Shown here: piece by piece, positions 5,852 through 8,153 of the stretch
How the letters are laid out: every line of letters starts with the position of its first letter
How positions within the stretch are numbered: the stretch's first letter is position 1
Origin: Deltaproteobacteria bacterium
GTDB lineage: Bacteria > Desulfobacterota > Syntrophia > Syntrophales > Smithellaceae
DNA: 8,153 bases
Assembly: GCA_011046295.1 (NCBI GenBank)
Contig: DSAV01000184.1
Location: 1 to 8,153, forward strand
Direction of reading: 5' to 3'
Made by a program: the position numbers and the translations under genes
The notes under the pieces: generated by a model
What the model saw: the letters and a program-made list of their open reading frames with translations, nothing else
Databases searched by the model: none
What the model was told of the DNA's origin: nothing

Positions 5852-5888
5852 TAAACTAATATGAAATGCGCAAGGACATCTGTTTTTG

Positions 5889-6863
5889 ATGGTTAAAGAA
5901 GTAAAAAGTGGGCTTTTTTGCATTGAGGTACCGCTGCCGAACAGCCCCCTTAAAGAATTGAATTCTTACGTTATTAAGTCTGATAACCGTAATTTAATTA
6001 TTGATACCGGGTTCAACCGCGAAATTTGTTTAGAAGCCATGCTAAAAGGTATTTCCGAACTGGATATCGACCTTTCCAAAACAGATTTTATGATAACTCA
6101 CATGCATGCCGACCATTCCGGCCTGGTCACCCGCCTGGCAACGGAAACCAGCATAATTTACTTCAGTAGAATTGACGCCAAGGTCTATGACGAGGACAAT
6201 AACTGGAAAGACATGATTGATTACGCCGAAATCAACGGTTTCCCCGCCGATGAACTGATGAAGGCGCTGCACAATCACCCCGGATATAAATACAGCCCCA
6301 AAACCGTGCCCAAATTCAATCTAATCGACGATAATGACATAATCGAAATAGGTAATTACCGCCTGAAATGCGTTGCCACACCCGGACACACCGAAGGGCA
6401 TATCTGCCTTTATGATGAAGATAAAAAAATATTGTTTTCCGGAGACCATATTTTATACAACATCACCCCGCACATTGAATCATGGGCGTATCAAATCAAC
6501 GCGCTCAAAAACTACATGGATAGTCTTGAGAAGGTCTACAACCTTCAGGTGGACATCGTGTTGCCCGGCCATCGCACTTTATTTACAGATTTGAAGGCAA
6601 GGATAGACGAGCTAAAAGAGCATCATGCAGTTCGCGCCGATGAGGTAATGGATGTGCTGGGAAAAGCCAAAAAAAACGCTTATGATATCGCTTCCGGCAT
6701 GAGTTGGGATATCGACTGCGAAAGGTGGGAAGATTTTCCCATCGCGCAAAAGTGGTTCGCCACCGGCGAAGCTATCGCCCATCTGCGTTACCTGGAAAGC
6801 GAGGGGCGCATTAAAAGAAACACCGGCCAAAACATAGTTACTTTTTCCAGTTGCGCTAATTGA
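5889..6863 (+). CDS. MBL-fold hydrolase with C-terminal winged-helix-like domain (LACTB2-like)
   Basis: A 324-residue cytoplasmic metallo-beta-lactamase-fold protein. The metal ligands are complete: THMHADH (71-76), H167 in TPGHTEGH, D186 in FSGDH and H228 in LPGH. The last 75 residues or so (helical, then WFATGEAIAHLRYLESEGRIKR at 289-310) resemble the winged-helix tail of LACTB2-type proteins (BLACT_WH). The family acts on diverse thioester, phosphodiester or nucleic-acid substrates, so the reaction here is unknown. The start is ATG 5889. A TTG directly before it (5886) is also possible, since AAGGA at 5872-5876 is 9 nt from the TTG and 12 nt from the ATG; the difference is one residue. It is transcribed alone, divergent from the esterase, and followed by a hairpin at 6892-6921. 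It is unrelated in architecture to the smaller UPF0173 MBL protein at 3221-3877. Confidence 0.9.
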   Translation: MVKEVKSGLFCIEVPLPNSPLKELNSYVIKSDNRNLIIDTGFNREICLEAMLKGISELDIDLSKTDFMITHMHADHSGLVTRLATETSIIYFSRIDAKVYDEDNNWKDMIDYAEINGFPADELMKALHNHPGYKYSPKTVPKFNLIDDNDIIEIGNYRLKCVATPGHTEGHICLYDEDKKILFSGDHILYNITPHIESWAYQINALKNYMDSLEKVYNLQVDIVLPGHRTLFTDLKARIDELKEHHAVRADEVMDVLGKAKKNAYDIASGMSWDIDCERWEDFPIAQKWFATGEAIAHLRYLESEGRIKRNTGQNIVTFSSCAN

Positions 6864-6891
6864 TATTGATATAAGACGACAATAAGATTTA

Positions 6892-6921
6892 CATGGCTGA
6901 GCATACGTTGCCTCAGCCATG
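6892..6921. repeat. 10-bp perfect inverted repeat after the MBL gene
   Basis: CATGGCTGAG (6892-6901), a 10-nt loop, then CTCAGCCATG (6912-6921), starting 28 nt after the stop codon. There is no U-tract on the plus strand, so it is not a canonical terminator, though it may act as an mRNA 3'-end structure. The rest of the 6864-7011 interval is A/T-rich with no ORF and no clear further signal. Confidence 0.75.
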
Positions 6922-7011
6922 AGAAATTGTGAATGTACGTTCTCCTTTTGATATATTTATAGTTCTTAATTATCAATAAATTTAAAGTATTATCATTAAG
7001 AGTAATTGTGA

Positions 7012-7040
7012 TTGCGCTACGGAAAAATGTATGGTAAAAT
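7012..7040 (+). promoter_or_regulatory. Extended -10 promoter of the small secreted protein gene
   Basis: TTGCGC (7012-7017), 17-bp spacer, TAAAAT (7035-7040), with TG at 7032-7033 giving an extended -10 (TGnTAAAAT). It predicts a leader of about 50 nt before ATG 7096. Confidence 0.6.
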
Positions 7041-7083
7041 TTTTCATTCGTACATAACAATGGAGCAATTAATGTCAAACAAT

Positions 7084-7090
7084 AAGGAGG
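7084..7090 (+). promoter_or_regulatory. Shine-Dalgarno deciding the start at 7096
   Basis: AAGGAGG, 5 nt before ATG 7096. In-frame upstream ATGs (7060, 7072) lack such a site and would bury the signal peptide behind a charged extension. Confidence 0.85.
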
Positions 7091-7095
7091 GTATC

Positions 7096-7467
7096 ATGAA
7101 AAAAAGCAGTCTTTTAATTGTGTGTTTCATCGCCTTGTTTGTAGTTGCGGCAACGGGCATTGCGCAGGAAGCAGAAAAAATTGATCTGACGGGCACATGG
7201 AACTTGAGCGTGCAAACGCCTTCCGGGCAGACAGGGAGTCCTATTTTTGTGTTAAAGCAGACCGGCGATAAGCTGACCGGAACATATCAAGGTTTTTTCG
7301 GTGACGCGCCCGTTACCGGAACCGTTACGGGGAAAGAATTCGAAATGACATATACCATGCAGGGACAGACCACCGTTTATAAAGGCAAAACAGACGGTAA
7401 AAACATGGTTGGTAAAATTGACTTCGCCGGCCAGGGCGAGGGATCCTTCACCGGGAAAAAGAAATAG
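7096..7467 (+). CDS. Small secreted beta-rich protein of unknown function
   Basis: A 123-residue precursor. It has a Sec-type signal peptide: MKKSS, then a hydrophobic run to about residue 20, with likely cleavage after A23 in TGIA|QEA. There is no lipobox cysteine; C10 lies in the hydrophobic core. The mature part of about 100 residues is built of short alternating strands with repeated T-G-T/T-G-K turns (LTGTWNLSV, KLTGTYQGFF, VTGTVTGKEFEM, VGKIDF) and ends in a basic GKKK. This resembles small lipocalin/calycin-like beta-barrel proteins annotated as hypothetical in many environmental bacteria. It has no cysteine in the mature region and no recognisable catalytic residues, so binding of a small ligand or a structural role is possible but unproven. 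It is monocistronic, with a strong promoter, strong Shine-Dalgarno and canonical terminator, which suggests good expression. Confidence 0.85.
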   Translation: MKKSSLLIVCFIALFVVAATGIAQEAEKIDLTGTWNLSVQTPSGQTGSPIFVLKQTGDKLTGTYQGFFGDAPVTGTVTGKEFEMTYTMQGQTTVYKGKTDGKNMVGKIDFAGQGEGSFTGKKK

Positions 7468-7539
7468 TGCTGAAATTTAATCTTGGCGCAGTTTTTAAAG
7501 GGCGCGTTTTCGCCAATCATTAACGTTAATAATACAGGG

Positions 7540-7577
7540 GCTCAACACCTGGCAAAAGGTGTTGAGCTTTTTTCTTT
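7540..7577 (+). terminator. Rho-independent terminator of the small secreted protein gene
   Basis: Perfect 11-bp stem GCTCAACACCT (7540-7550) / AGGTGTTGAGC (7557-7567) with loop GGCAAA, followed by TTTTTTCTTT. This is the only fully canonical terminator in the window. It lies 72 nt after the stop codon. Confidence 0.92.
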
Positions 7578-7643
7578 ATGGTGACCGCGCAATATTTTTT
7601 GCAGGCTATGTTTTCACCCAAAAAGGCTCAATTGCTTATCTCC

Positions 7644-7673
7644 TTGCAAAAAAAGGTGGGCATATAGTATAAA
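7644..7673 (+). promoter_or_regulatory. Weak promoter candidate for the membrane protein gene
   Basis: TTGCAA (7644-7649), 18-bp spacer, TATAAA (7668-7673), about 146 nt before ATG 7820. The region is A/T-rich, so chance matches are likely. Confidence 0.3.
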
Positions 7674-7819
7674 AAGAAGAAATTGTTACACTAAGTAACT
7701 CTTATTGCTTAAATTTAGAATTGTGTACCAGCGAAACAAGACATTTTAAAGGAATAAGACTTCATTAACTTATTCTAAATGCTCAAACTATAAGCTTCAT
7801 CATAAATAGCGATTAACTA

Positions 7820-8153
7820 ATGACTATAAAACCAGCAGATCGCATTAAAGAAGTTTTATCCAATCCCGTAAGGCCCTATTTTTATATTTTCCTTTTGGTT
7901 TTGCTTGGCTGCGTTATTATTAATTTCAGATTCGATTATCCGTTGCCGAAAATTCACGATGAGTTCTCCTACCTGCTGGCAGCAGACACGTTTGCTCAAG
8001 GACGATTAACAAATCCGACACATCCTCAATGGACTTTTTTTGAAAGCTTTCACATTATTCATCAACCTAGTTATCAGTCAAAATATCCGCCGGGACAGGG
8101 CATGCAGCTTGCCGTGGGAATATTGCTGGGCCATCCGATACACGGTGTGTGGC
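7820..8153 (+). CDS. Membrane glycosyltransferase-like protein (GT39/PMT type), N-terminal part
   Basis: The first 111 residues of a gene that runs off the window. Residues 1-17 are polar and basic, and a transmembrane helix follows at about 19-36 (YFYIFLLVLLGCVIINF). Then comes an extracytoplasmic loop with PKIHDEFSYLLAADTFAQGR, THPQWTFFESFHIIHQPSY and KYPPGQG, and a second hydrophobic stretch starts at about 97 (LAVGILLG). The acidic HDE soon after the first helix, and the sequence ending in YPPGQG, are typical of polyprenyl-phosphate-sugar-dependent GT-C enzymes of the GT39/ArnT-like type, which transfer sugars at the periplasmic face. The start is ATG 7820. An in-frame TAA just upstream (7814-7816) rules out an extension, although the Shine-Dalgarno is poor. 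Acceptor and sugar are unknown. The confidence covers the gene and the broad family. Confidence 0.75.
   Translation, partial: MTIKPADRIKEVLSNPVRPYFYIFLLVLLGCVIINFRFDYPLPKIHDEFSYLLAADTFAQGRLTNPTHPQWTFFESFHIIHQPSYQSKYPPGQGMQLAVGILLGHPIHGVW

Larger units (their letters stand above)
7468..7819. other. 352-bp noncoding interval
   Basis: It contains, in order, a perfect 12-bp palindrome ATTAACGTTAAT (7519-7530), the Rho-independent terminator (7540-7577), a weak promoter candidate (7644-7673), a 5-bp inverted repeat GTTAC/GTAAC (7685-7699) and a 7-bp inverted repeat GAATAAG/CTTATTC (7752-7758 / 7769-7775). No ORF with a plausible start was found. A/T content rises sharply toward the next gene. Confidence 0.7.

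Noticed and set aside
6948..6976. TTGATA-17-TATCAA as a promoter
   Set aside because: It is equally well explained as a chance inverted repeat in A/T-rich DNA. The TTGCGC-TAAAAT extended -10 site downstream is better placed for the gene at 7096.
1..8153. CRISPR array, tRNA, rRNA, transposase or phage genes
   Set aside because: I found no regularly spaced direct repeats, cloverleaf-like sequence, rRNA-like stretch or transposase/integrase motif on either strand by reading.

Overview
The window is an ordinary-looking bacterial chromosomal stretch of moderate G+C. It carries eight complete genes and one truncated gene, and I see no RNA gene, insertion sequence, phage gene or CRISPR array. The gene mix is a 4-hydroxybutyryl-CoA dehydratase-type flavo-iron-sulfur enzyme, a short-chain dehydrogenase, two metallo-beta-lactamase-fold hydrolases, a thioredoxin-like protein and a lipoprotein esterase. 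This fits an anaerobic, acyl-CoA-metabolising Gram-negative such as a syntrophic deltaproteobacterium (Syntrophus/Smithella-like). That placement is an inference from gene content only.

Minus-strand block, 6-5741: read in the direction of transcription, the order is lipoprotein carboxylesterase (5741-3990), UPF0173-type metal-dependent hydrolase (3877-3221), SDR oxidoreductase (3146-2358), thioredoxin-like protein (2290-1952), AbfD-type dehydratase/isomerase (1789-338) and a 102-residue Cys-rich protein (314-6). The gaps are 112, 74, 67, 162 and 23 bp. Only the last pair is close enough to be confidently called an operon, and it is preceded by the best promoter in the window (TTGACA, 17 bp, TAGATT). 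GC-rich hairpins lie 16-17 nt after the stop codons of the SDR and the esterase.

Plus-strand part, 5889-8153: a second, longer MBL-fold hydrolase (5889-6863) diverges from the esterase across a 147-bp region that holds an operator-like dyad. It is followed by a 10-bp perfect hairpin. Next comes a small secreted beta-rich protein (7096-7467) with its own extended -10 promoter, a strong Shine-Dalgarno and a canonical Rho-independent terminator. A 352-bp noncoding gap follows, then the N-terminus of a membrane protein of the GT39/PMT-like type, cut off by the window end.

How the genes work together: the only firm functional unit is abfD plus the Cys-rich partner. The dehydratase interconverts 4-hydroxybutyryl-CoA, vinylacetyl-CoA and crotonyl-CoA. 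No CoA-transferase, 4-hydroxybutyrate dehydrogenase or acyl-CoA dehydrogenase is adjacent, so the direction of flux cannot be read from this window. The most interesting candidate for something undescribed is the Cys-rich protein (CGGC near the N-terminus, CxCxCxC in the middle) paired with a radical Fe-S/FAD enzyme. The rest is mostly recognisable housekeeping or catabolic families with some notable noncoding structure.
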